A stretch of 64,000 nucleotides of DNA from Stutzerimonas stutzeri KOS6 (GTDB taxonomy: Bacteria; Pseudomonadota; Gammaproteobacteria; Pseudomonadales; Pseudomonadaceae). The notes beneath the pieces are model-generated. The model was not told the origin of the DNA, ran no database searches, and worked only from the letters and a program-made list of their open reading frames with translations. The stretch spans positions 1 to 64,000 of the forward strand of contig NZ_KK020679.1 of the NCBI RefSeq assembly GCF_000307775.2, written 5' to 3'. Positions 7,343 through 14,294 of the stretch are shown one piece after another. The position numbers and the translations under genes are program-made. Numbering within the stretch: the first letter of the stretch is position 1; every line of letters begins with the position of its first letter.

Positions 7343-9016
7343 TCATGCGCCTTTAATCAGCAACATCGCCAGTGCCAGGTTCAGCAGCAGCGAAGTCAGC
7401 GCTACGCTGCGCCAGACCTTCAGCGGCTCGCGTTCGAGCAGCGGGCGTGGCCGGACATTGACGCTGCGCTGTTCGCCCTGCTCCAGCTCCAGCAGCCATT
7501 GCTCGGCGGTTTCGAAGCGCTGGCGTGGATCCACCGCTAGCGCACGGCCGAGACTTTCTTCCAGCCAGGTCGGTATGTCCGGGCGATAGCGGCTGGCAGC
7601 CGTGGGACTGCCGAAGCGCGGATGCTGGAAGGCTTCGATCTCGCCGTAGGGGTAGTGCCCGGTCAGCAGGTAGTAGAGGGTGACGCCGGTGGCATAGATA
7701 TCCTGCGCTGCGCTGGGCGCAGCTCCCGAGTAGGCCTCGGGCGCGATGAAGCTCGGGGTTCCGGGCAGGTGATTGGGTAGGTCGCGGGACAGCCCGGGGC
7801 AGAACGCCAGGCCGAAATCCAGGATACGCAGTTCGCCGTCCTCGCCCAGTAGCAGGTTGTCCGGCTTGATGTCGCGGTGCAGGATGTTGCGCCGATGCAG
7901 CATGCCGACCGCCCGGATCAGCCGTGTGGCGATCTGCAGCACATCTGCCAGGGGAAATGGACCATCCTGCTCGATGCGTCGCGCCAGGGTCGTTCCGGCG
8001 TACTCGCGCTGGACGTAATAAAGATGCTGGCGCTGTGGCAGCGGGTGCAGCTCGGCGAAGTGACGCCCGGCGACCCGCCGCATGAACCATTCTTCCTGCA
8101 GCAGGGCGGGGCCGGCGTCGGCCTCGTCCTGTCGGCTCGCTGGCAATGTCTTCAGCAGCCAGCTCTGGCCCTGTCCATCCGCCACCCGGTAGATCAGTGA
8201 TTGCCTCGACTCATGGACCAGTTGCATGACCTGCCAGCCCTCGAACACCTGGCCCGCGCGCAGCTTCGGCGGCAATGGCCAGTGGTCGAGCTGGGCCAGG
8301 GCGTCGGCCAGCACCGCTTCGGGCAGGGCTTCGACGCGCAGCAGCAAGGCACTGGCGTTGTCCTGGCTGCCGCTCTGGTGCGCCAGATTGACCAGCGCCC
8401 ATGCCGCGGCGCCTAGGTCGGGCTGATCGCGGAGGATATGCGCGATATCACGCTCGGGAACGCAGGACCAAACGCCGTCGCTTAGCAGAAGGTAGCTTTC
8501 GCCTTCCTGCAGCTCGCCGTCGAGGTAGTCCACCACCAGGTGCTGGTCCAGTCCCATTGCGCGCTTGAGCACATGCTGCATGCCCGTTTGTTCCCAGACG
8601 TGGTCTTCGCTGAGCCGCTCGAGCTGCGTGCCGTTCCAGCGATACGCGCGACAGTCGCCGACGTGGGCCAGGGTGAAACGGCGGCCGCGCAATACCAGCG
8701 CTGTGAGGGTGGTCAGCAGTGGCTGGCTGCCGCCGTTGGCCTGCAGCCAGCGGTTATGCGCGACCAGCACGCGATCCAGCGATTGCGCAACGGCCCAGGT
8801 TTCCGGTGTCGCGTAGTAGTCGAAGGCCAGCGCCTGTAGCGTCGCGCGGGCCGCAAGCCCGCCATCGGCGCACTGGCTGACGCCATCGGCCAGGGCGAAC
8901 AGGTAGCCCTTGCCGGTGGCCAGCGCCGGGGCCGGGGTGACGATGCGTATCGCATCCTGGTTTTCCGGGCGCGGGCCGGCGGCGCTGGCTTCGCCATAAC
9001 TCAATTGCAGGGGCAT
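7343..9016 (-). CDS. Fused PP2C-type phosphatase and Ser/Thr protein kinase, membrane anchored
   Basis: The N-terminal half is a PPM/PP2C phosphatase (GPRPENQDAI, FALADGVSQCADG, LAHVGDCRAYR, LLLSDGVW, SGSQDNASALLL). The C-terminal half is a Hanks-type kinase with the catalytic loop ILHRDIKPDNLL, the DFG motif in ILDFGLAFCPG and the PEAYSG activation segment end. A single hydrophobic helix near the C-terminus (ALTSLLLNLALAMLLI) suggests membrane anchoring. Start taken at 9016 (MPLQLSYGEAS), 26 bases after the nitrate transporter stop; an ATG three codons earlier is possible. From memory, P. aeruginosa has a kinase gene (PA1782) in the matching place between nirB and the transporter. Substrates are unknown. 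Confidence 0.9.
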   Translation of the reverse strand: MPLQLSYGEASAAGPRPENQDAIRIVTPAPALATGKGYLFALADGVSQCADGGLAARATLQALAFDYYATPETWAVAQSLDRVLVAHNRWLQANGGSQPLLTTLTALVLRGRRFTLAHVGDCRAYRWNGTQLERLSEDHVWEQTGMQHVLKRAMGLDQHLVVDYLDGELQEGESYLLLSDGVWSCVPERDIAHILRDQPDLGAAAWALVNLAHQSGSQDNASALLLRVEALPEAVLADALAQLDHWPLPPKLRAGQVFEGWQVMQLVHESRQSLIYRVADGQGQSWLLKTLPASRQDEADAGPALLQEEWFMRRVAGRHFAELHPLPQRQHLYYVQREYAGTTLARRIEQDGPFPLADVLQIATRLIRAVGMLHRRNILHRDIKPDNLLLGEDGELRILDFGLAFCPGLSRDLPNHLPGTPSFIAPEAYSGAAPSAAQDIYATGVTLYYLLTGHYPYGEIEAFQHPRFGSPTAASRYRPDIPTWLEESLGRALAVDPRQRFETAEQWLLELEQGEQRSVNVRPRPLLEREPLKVWRSVALTSLLLNLALAMLLIKGA

Positions 9017-9042
9017 GCAGGGCATCCGGTGCGTTGCTGGAC

Positions 9043-10254
9043 TCAAACCCGTGCCGCAGTCACTGCAGCCGAGCCCCAGGTCGTGCGCCAGCGCCGCTTG
9101 ACGCCGTGCAGTCCGAACCAGGCCAGCACGCCGAGGCTGGCGAACAGCCATAGGCCGAGCTGGTAATCACCGGTTGACTGCTTGACCGCGCCGAGCCCGG
9201 CGGTGAGCAGGAAGCCACCGATGCCACCGGCCATGCCGACCAGTCCGGTCATGACGCCGATTTCCTTGTTGAAACGCTGCGGTACCAGTTGGAATACCGC
9301 ACCGTTGCCGGCCCCCAGGCTGAGCATGGCGACCACGAACAGCGCCAGGGCAGCCGTGGCGCTCGGCAGGTTGAAGCCCACCGCGGCGATGCAGATGGCT
9401 GCGACCGTGTACATCACCAGCAGCGCGCGGATGCCGCCAATGCGGTCGGCCAGCGCACCGCCGAGCGGGCGCAGCAGGCTGCCGGCGAAGACGCAGGCGG
9501 CGGTGTAGTAGCCGGCCTTGACCGGGTCGAAGGCGTACTGGTCATGGAAGTAGCCGGGCAGGGTGCTGGCCAGGCCGAGGAAGCCACCGAAGGTCACGCT
9601 GTAGAAAAACATGAACCACCAGCTGTCGCGGTCGCCCAGCGCCTTCATGTAATCGGCCAGCGACTTCGGTGCCGGGCGGTTGGGCGCATTCTTCGCCACG
9701 CTGGCGAAAATGGCGAAAGTGAGCACCAGCGGGATCAGCGCCAGGCCGAACACGTTGTTCCAACCGAAGCTCGCCGCCAGGACCGGCGCGAACAAGGCTG
9801 CCAGCACGGTGCCGGAGTTACCGGCCCCGGCGATGCCCATCGCCTTGCCCTGGTGCTCCGGCGGATACCACTGCGAGGCCAGCGGCAGCGCGACGGCGAA
9901 GGACGCGCCGGCCATGCCGAGGAACAGTCCCAGCAGTAATGCCTGCTCGAAGCTGTGGACACCGTGCAGCCAGGCCACGAAGAGCGCCGCGATCACCACG
10001 GCCTGGCCGAACAGTCCGGCGGCTTTCGGGGAGCTGCGATCGGCGAGGATGCCGAGCACCAGGCGCAATACCGCGCCGGCGAGAATCGGCGTCGCCACCA
10101 TGAAGGCGCGCTGCTGGGTGGTCAGGCCGAGGTCAGCGGCAATCTGCACGCCCAGCGGGCCGAGCACGTACCACACCATGAAACTCAGGTCGAAGTAGAG
10201 AAAAGAGGCAAACAGGGTCGGCGTGTGGCCGGCTTTCCAGAAACTCGTGCTCAT
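9043..10254 (-). CDS. nasA: Nitrate/nitrite transporter, MFS NarK/NasA family
   Basis: Inner-membrane major facilitator permease of 403 residues importing nitrate for assimilation. The sequence is hydrophobic throughout with about twelve membrane segments. It has the NNP-family glycine signature GIAGAGNSGTVLAALFAP in the fifth helix region and a second one, LSLGAGNGAVFQLVPQRF, in the second half, plus the MFS loop GILADRSSPK. Start chosen at 10254 (MSTSFWKAGHTPT), because upstream in-frame sequence overlaps the leader hairpins. It heads a two-gene unit with the phosphatase-kinase and has its own sigma-54-like promoter and hexaloop leader. Confidence 0.94.
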   Translation of the reverse strand: MSTSFWKAGHTPTLFASFLYFDLSFMVWYVLGPLGVQIAADLGLTTQQRAFMVATPILAGAVLRLVLGILADRSSPKAAGLFGQAVVIAALFVAWLHGVHSFEQALLLGLFLGMAGASFAVALPLASQWYPPEHQGKAMGIAGAGNSGTVLAALFAPVLAASFGWNNVFGLALIPLVLTFAIFASVAKNAPNRPAPKSLADYMKALGDRDSWWFMFFYSVTFGGFLGLASTLPGYFHDQYAFDPVKAGYYTAACVFAGSLLRPLGGALADRIGGIRALLVMYTVAAICIAAVGFNLPSATAALALFVVAMLSLGAGNGAVFQLVPQRFNKEIGVMTGLVGMAGGIGGFLLTAGLGAVKQSTGDYQLGLWLFASLGVLAWFGLHGVKRRWRTTWGSAAVTAARV

Positions 10255-10332
10255 GGGATAGGCTCCAGGGCGTTCGTGGCGCGGCGAGGGCCGCTGAGAC
10301 TGCTCGGACCGCCTCGTCATCGGGCGGAAAAC

Positions 10333-10378
10333 AAAAAAGCGCCGCAGCACGCCTGCCGGAGCAGGAATGTTGCGACGC
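10333..10378 (-). terminator. Leader terminator upstream of the nitrate transporter
   Basis: On the minus strand GCGTCGCA pairs with TGCGGCGC (one G-T pair), enclosing an inner CCTG/CAGG stem, followed by six T residues. It lies before the transporter start and shares sequence with hairpin P2 (10372-10387), the same design as the nirB leader. Confidence 0.87.
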
Positions 10379-10411
10379 CTTTGTCGTGATTTGCAGACCG
10401 CCGTTGGCCTG
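10372..10411 (-). promoter_or_regulatory. Dual hexaloop ANTAR-responsive RNA in the nasA leader
   Basis: P1 is CAGGCC-[AACGGC]-GGTCTG (10394-10411, one G-T pair). P2 is ACGAC-[AAAGGC]-GTCGC (10372-10387). Both six-base loops fit AxxGxx, and the P2 loop is identical to that of the nirB leader although the stems differ. P2 overlaps the 5' arm of the terminator. This is the second predicted NasT target in the locus. Confidence 0.82.
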
Positions 10412-10426
10412 CCTCGACCTGCTCCT

Positions 10427-10443
10427 AGCAGCTAGCGTGCCAG
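10427..10443 (-). promoter_or_regulatory. Sigma-54-like promoter of the nasA transporter unit
   Basis: The minus strand reads CTGGCACG-CTAG-CTGCT, with GG and GC ten bases apart. The -24 element matches the RpoN consensus fully and the -12 element differs at one base, the same base as at nirB. Transcription would begin near 10417, a few bases before hairpin P1. A possible NtrC-like palindrome (TGCGCA-N5-TGTGCG, 10507-10523) lies about 65 bases upstream; this is weaker evidence. Confidence 0.75.
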
Positions 10444-10623
10444 TACGCGGAAATGCCGCGCTATGCGGGGCGCGTGATCGCTGACGCCTGTTCGCTCGCC
10501 GGGTGACGCACAAACAATGCGCAGCGATGGGCCAAACCGGGGCAGCCAATTGCAATGCGGTTGGTCAACTGCGGCCGCTTGCATGACTGATAGGCTTGCC
10601 CTGGCATATCCGAGGAACGAGCG

Positions 10624-11562
10624 ATGGCCTTTATTGCAACCCTGACCCTGAACCCGGCGATGGACCTCTCGGTCAGCACCGCGCGCGTCGCCAGCACCGA
10701 AAAGCTGCGTTGTTCGCCCCCGCGTCACGATCCCGGTGGCGGCGGCATCAACGTGGCGCGGGTGGTCAAGACACTCGGCGGCAAGTCGCTGGCCGTCTAT
10801 CCCGCCGGCGGGCCGTTCGGGGATCTGCTGCGGCGCTCGCTGGACGAAATCGGCCTGGTGCATCGCCCGGTAGCCATCGCAGGCGATACGCGGGAGAGCT
10901 TTACCGTCGACGAACTGGAAACGGGGCTGCAGTACCGCTTCGTGCTGCCTGGTCCCTCACTGGCGCATCAGGAACTGCAGCGCTGCCTGGATGCACTGGC
11001 TGCGCTCCGGCCGACACCGGCTTACGTGGTTCTGAGTGGCAGTTTTCCGCCCGGCGTGGGCCTCGGCTTCTACGACGAGCTGTTGGCCCTCGTGCGGCGT
11101 ATCGGTGCGCGGCTGGTCGTCGACCTGTCCGGCGAGCCCTTGCGCTATGCGGTTCGCCAGGGCGGGGCGTACCTGATGAAGCCGAGCCTCAACGAGCTGG
11201 CCACGATCATGGGCCAGCCGCTGCCGAGCGAGGCGGGGCAGGAGCAGGCATTGCGCGGCCTGATCGCCCAGGGCTGCGCGGAGATCATCGTGCTGTCCCT
11301 GGGCGCCCAGGGTGCCCTGTACGCCTGTGGCGACCGGTTGCAGCGCCTGCCCGCGCCGGACGTGCCGGTGGTCAGCGCGGTGGGAGCGGGCGACAGCATG
11401 CTCGCTGCCGTGGTGCTGGCCCTGGCTGAAGGGCAGGACGTGCACGAGGCCGTGCGCCACGGCATCGCCGCCGGAGCCGCGACCGTGATGCGTCCGGGCA
11501 CCGAGCTGTGCCATCGAGAGGACGTGCAGCGCTTGCTACGGATGGCGCAAGACGTGCATTAG
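10624..11562 (+). CDS. pfkB: PfkB-type 6-phosphofructokinase / hexose-phosphate kinase
   Basis: A ribokinase-family sugar phosphate kinase of 312 residues. It keeps the PfkB signatures: the GGGGINVARV substrate loop at residues 38-47 and the GAGDSM anion hole at 254-259, with Asp257 as likely catalytic base. Several segments (TEKLRC, PAGGPFGD, YRFVLPG, LSGSFPPGV, VLSLGAQGAL) look more like E. coli 6-phosphofructokinase II than 1-phosphofructokinase FruK. Exact substrate cannot be proved from sequence. No fruit-sugar PTS genes are adjacent. It is divergent from nasA and its stop overlaps the stop of the thioesterase on the other strand. GAGGAACG precedes the ATG. Confidence 0.85.
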   Translation: MAFIATLTLNPAMDLSVSTARVASTEKLRCSPPRHDPGGGGINVARVVKTLGGKSLAVYPAGGPFGDLLRRSLDEIGLVHRPVAIAGDTRESFTVDELETGLQYRFVLPGPSLAHQELQRCLDALAALRPTPAYVVLSGSFPPGVGLGFYDELLALVRRIGARLVVDLSGEPLRYAVRQGGAYLMKPSLNELATIMGQPLPSEAGQEQALRGLIAQGCAEIIVLSLGAQGALYACGDRLQRLPAPDVPVVSAVGAGDSMLAAVVLALAEGQDVHEAVRHGIAAGAATVMRPGTELCHREDVQRLLRMAQDVH

Positions 11563-12002
11563 TCGATCCGGTTGACCCGCGGGAACTTCGTCGCGAAAGC
11601 CTCGGGCATGGCGACGACGCGGCTTTGCGCGTAGTCGTAGAACACGAAGCCGGACTTGGCCATGGCGATCAGCCGGCCATCGGCAGGGCGGGTGATGCGG
11701 AAAATGATGTCGCCGCCGTACTTGTTGAAATCCATCACGCCGACTTCGAACAGCAGGGCGTCACGGGCATGAGCCTCGGCCTTGTAGGTCGTCGCCAGAT
11801 CGGTGACGATGATGCCGCTGCCGTCCTGACGGGTCTCGGCCACGCCATAGGCGAACAGGAAACGTGCCCGTGCCTCGGAGATCATCGAAATCATCGAGTC
11901 GTTGGCCAGGTGATTGCCCGCGTTGATGTCGGTGATCCGCACGGTGAGCTGGGTGGAGAAGCAGTACTGGTCTTCTGGAAACTGGAGAGTGAGGCGCGCC
12001 AT
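11559..12002 (-). CDS. Hotdog-fold acyl-CoA thioesterase
   Basis: A 147-residue single-domain protein of the 4-hydroxybenzoyl-CoA thioesterase (hotdog) type, predicted to hydrolyse acyl-CoA thioesters in the cytoplasm. The family pattern is seen in VRITDINAGNHLANDSMI, where the Asp and the N-A-G-N-H segment line the active site, and in the following strands (IIVTDLATTYKAEAHARD, LLFEVGVMDF). Start placed at 12002 (MARLTLQFPED); the frame is open upstream but without homology. The ribosome site is weak. It converges on pfkB with overlapping stop codons. Substrate unknown. Confidence 0.85.
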   Translation of the reverse strand: MARLTLQFPEDQYCFSTQLTVRITDINAGNHLANDSMISMISEARARFLFAYGVAETRQDGSGIIVTDLATTYKAEAHARDALLFEVGVMDFNKYGGDIIFRITRPADGRLIAMAKSGFVFYDYAQSRVVAMPEAFATKFPRVNRID

Positions 12003-12302
12003 GGATCGCTCGCTGTCGGACTGAGGCGCGCATTCTAGCGTTGTGCCATTGGCAGAGGTTAGTCGAGCACTGGTGGCAGCGGTCTTGACCGCGAATGAAT
12101 TGCCACCGAGTGGACTCCTCCCGACCATTGCCGCTCCCGCGGAAATTGCCAGGTTCGCTGACCGCTCGGCGATGGGATCAGCGCTGGCTGTTCCAGTGCA
12201 TCGTTACGGCAGTCAGCAATGCAGCCGTTGGGCAATTTGTGCACGGCGAGCGCAGACGTCAGTGGTGCGCTTGCCGAGCACTCGCTCTGCGAGTCGGGCG
12301 GA
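12003..12302. other. Intergenic spacer between nasT and the thioesterase gene
   Basis: About 300 bases without a supportable gene. It contains a 6-bp perfect stem ACTCGC-tct-GCGAGT at 12280-12294, just past the nasT stop. It could end the nasST transcript, although no T-tract follows. A second small hairpin GCGGTC-tt-GACCGC lies near 12078-12091. The thioesterase promoter should be here but no clear -35/-10 pair was picked out. Confidence 0.4.
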
Positions 12303-12881
12303 TCACTGCCCTAACAGCTCGTTCATGGCAATGATCTGCTCGGCAACCTGAATCAGCTTCTGCTGGCGGCTCATCGCCTGGCGCCGCATCAGCGTATAGG
12401 CCTCTTCCTCGTTGCAGTCGCGCATCTTCATCAGCATGCCCTTGGCCAGTTCGATGCGCTTGCGCTCGGCCAGTTGTTGTTCGCGCGCCTGCAGTTGCGC
12501 ACGCATCGCCTGGTCGGTCTCGAAGCGGGCCATCGCCACATCGAGGATGGGCTTGAGCCGCTGGGCCTGGATGCCTTCGACGATGTAGGCGCTGACACCG
12601 GCGCGGATCGCCTGGCGCATGGCGTCCGGGTCGCTGTCGTCGGTGAACATGACGATGGGCCTTGGCTGGTCGCGGCTGACCAGCACCACCTGCTCGAGCA
12701 CGTCACGCCCGGGCGAGTCGGTGTCGATCAGTACCACGTCCGGTCGAATCGCCTCGACCCGCTCGGGCAGGTCGATGGACAGGCCGGACTCGTCAATGAC
12801 CTCGAAGCCGGCCTCGATCAGCGCGCTTCGCAGCCGCCCGATCTTTCGCGGAGTGTCATCGATCAGCAGGATACGCAACAT
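12303..12881 (-). CDS. nasT: ANTAR-domain nitrate response antiterminator
   Basis: RNA-binding antitermination regulator of nitrate assimilation. Of 192 residues, the first ~120 form a receiver-like domain (ILLIDDTPRKIG; VVLIDTDSP with the acidic pocket around Asp53/Asp55). A short coiled helix and a C-terminal ANTAR domain follow (KRIELAKGMLMKMRDCNEEE, EAYTLMRRQAMSRQQKL). In Azotobacter and Pseudomonas, NasT binds hexaloop hairpins in the nas leader unless held by NasS. The matching RNA targets are visible at 6642-6676 and 10372-10411. Start at 12881 is set by GAGGGAG seven bases upstream and lies just past the nasS stop. Confidence 0.96.
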   Translation of the reverse strand: MLRILLIDDTPRKIGRLRSALIEAGFEVIDESGLSIDLPERVEAIRPDVVLIDTDSPGRDVLEQVVLVSRDQPRPIVMFTDDSDPDAMRQAIRAGVSAYIVEGIQAQRLKPILDVAMARFETDQAMRAQLQAREQQLAERKRIELAKGMLMKMRDCNEEEAYTLMRRQAMSRQQKLIQVAEQIIAMNELLGQ

Positions 12882-12895
12882 GCCGGGCTCCCTCT

Positions 12896-14113
12896 TCAAA
12901 GCGCGACCACGGCCGCGCCAGCCATGGCGTTCAGCGTGAAACTGCGGGCATAGGCGGCCGGGTCGCTGCCGTCCCAGACCCTGCCATCCATGAACGTGGC
13001 GCTGCGCATGGGGGAAACGGGCACGGCAATGCCCAGTGCGTCTGCAGCCTGCCGGTAGAGGTCGGTCTGCTGCACCTGACCGGCAACTTTCTGATAATCG
13101 GGATCCTCGCGCAGCAGGCCCCAGCGCCGCAGCTGGGTCATGAACCAGAGACCATCGGAGAGGTAGGGCATGTTCGCCGCGCCCTCGCCGAAAAAGCGCA
13201 ACGGATGGGTGTCGTCCCAGGTCTGGCCGAGGCCGTCGTGATAACGACCGAGAAAGCGCTCCTCGATGGCGGCCAGTGGCGCGTCGACATAGTCACGTCC
13301 GGCGATCAGTTGGGCCGTGCCGCGGCGGTTTTCCTGGCTCTGGTCGATGAAGCGGCTCGCCTCGAGCACCGCCATTACCAGTGCCCGTGCGGTATTGGGG
13401 TATTGCTCGACGAACGCCCGCGTGCAGCCGAGCACCTTTTCCGGGTGGTCGGGCCAGATCGACTGGCTGGTCGCCAGGGTAAAGCCGACGCCTTCGGCGA
13501 TAGCCTGGGCGCCCCAGGGTTCGCCCGCACAAAAACCATCGATACGACCGGCACGCAGGTGCGCCACCATCTGCGACGGCGGAAGCACCAGTGTCCGCAC
13601 GTCGTTCAGCGGATGGATGCCGTGGGCGGCCAGCCAGTAGTAGAGCCAGAGCGCGTGCGTCCCCGTTGGAAAGGTGTGGGCTAGTGTGAGTCGTGCACCA
13701 CTATGGCGCACGCTATTGCGCAATGTCTCCGGATCGGTCACGCCCGCAGCCTTGAGGGGGGCGGACAGGCTGATGCTCTGGCCGTTCTGCGCAAGCCCCA
13801 TGAGCACCGCCATGTCCACCGCCGGGCTGCCGCCGATGCCCAGGTGCATGGCATAGATCAGGCCGTACAGCCCGTGGGCTGCGTCGAGCTCGCCGCCGGT
13901 CAGCTTGTCGCGCAGGCCGGACCAGGAATTCTGGCGGTGCAGATTGAGGGTGAGGCCGAATGGCTGTGCGAAGCCCTGGGTCGCGGCGACGATCAGCGAC
14001 GCGGCATCGGTGAGCGGCAAAAAACCGAGATTGACCGAGCTCTTTTCTGGTGCATCGCTACCGGCGACCCAGGCTAGTGCATCGTGGCGGTGCGGCGCGA
14101 AGGGTTCCGTCAT
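12896..14113 (-). CDS. nasS: Nitrate-sensing regulator, NrtA-like, partner of NasT
   Basis: Cytoplasmic nitrate sensor of 405 residues related to the NrtA/SsuA periplasmic substrate-binding proteins but without a signal peptide. It shows the family features LGFLPLTDAASLIVAATQGF, ELDAAHGLYG, RLTLAHTFPTGTHALWLYYW and FCAGEPWGAQA. In characterised systems NasS binds NasT without nitrate and releases it when nitrate binds. Start at 14113 (MTEPFAPHRHD) gives the usual N-terminus. The nasS stop and the nasT start are about 15 bases apart, so both are co-transcribed. Confidence 0.95.
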   Translation of the reverse strand: MTEPFAPHRHDALAWVAGSDAPEKSSVNLGFLPLTDAASLIVAATQGFAQPFGLTLNLHRQNSWSGLRDKLTGGELDAAHGLYGLIYAMHLGIGGSPAVDMAVLMGLAQNGQSISLSAPLKAAGVTDPETLRNSVRHSGARLTLAHTFPTGTHALWLYYWLAAHGIHPLNDVRTLVLPPSQMVAHLRAGRIDGFCAGEPWGAQAIAEGVGFTLATSQSIWPDHPEKVLGCTRAFVEQYPNTARALVMAVLEASRFIDQSQENRRGTAQLIAGRDYVDAPLAAIEERFLGRYHDGLGQTWDDTHPLRFFGEGAANMPYLSDGLWFMTQLRRWGLLREDPDYQKVAGQVQQTDLYRQAADALGIAVPVSPMRSATFMDGRVWDGSDPAAYARSFTLNAMAGAAVVAL

Positions 14114-14193
14114 GCTGTGGGCCTTTTCGATTACGAAGCACGCGGGGCAGAACGAGTGCCGCACGGCTCTGGAAGGGTCTGTGACAAGCCTGA

Positions 14194-14210
14194 AGCAAGC
14201 GATATGCCAG
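14194..14210 (-). promoter_or_regulatory. Possible sigma-54 promoter of nasST
   Basis: The minus strand reads CTGGCATATCGCTTGCT, with GG and GC ten bases apart, a perfect TTGCT -12 element and TGGCAT at -24. It lies 80 bases before the nasS start and fits nitrogen control of the sensor genes. No leader terminator was seen downstream of it, unlike the two structural operons. Confidence 0.5.
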
Positions 14211-14294
14211 CCTGAAATTGGTGCACGTTGCTGCACGCTGAAAAAACGGCCAATGGCGGCGCAGCGGATGCCGCGAGCGGCCGATGATCGTGGC

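Noticed and set aside
14221..14240. Possible NtrC site (GTGCAC and TGCACG) upstream of nasS
   Set aside because: The two elements form a direct rather than inverted arrangement and do not match TGCACC-N5-GGTGCA.
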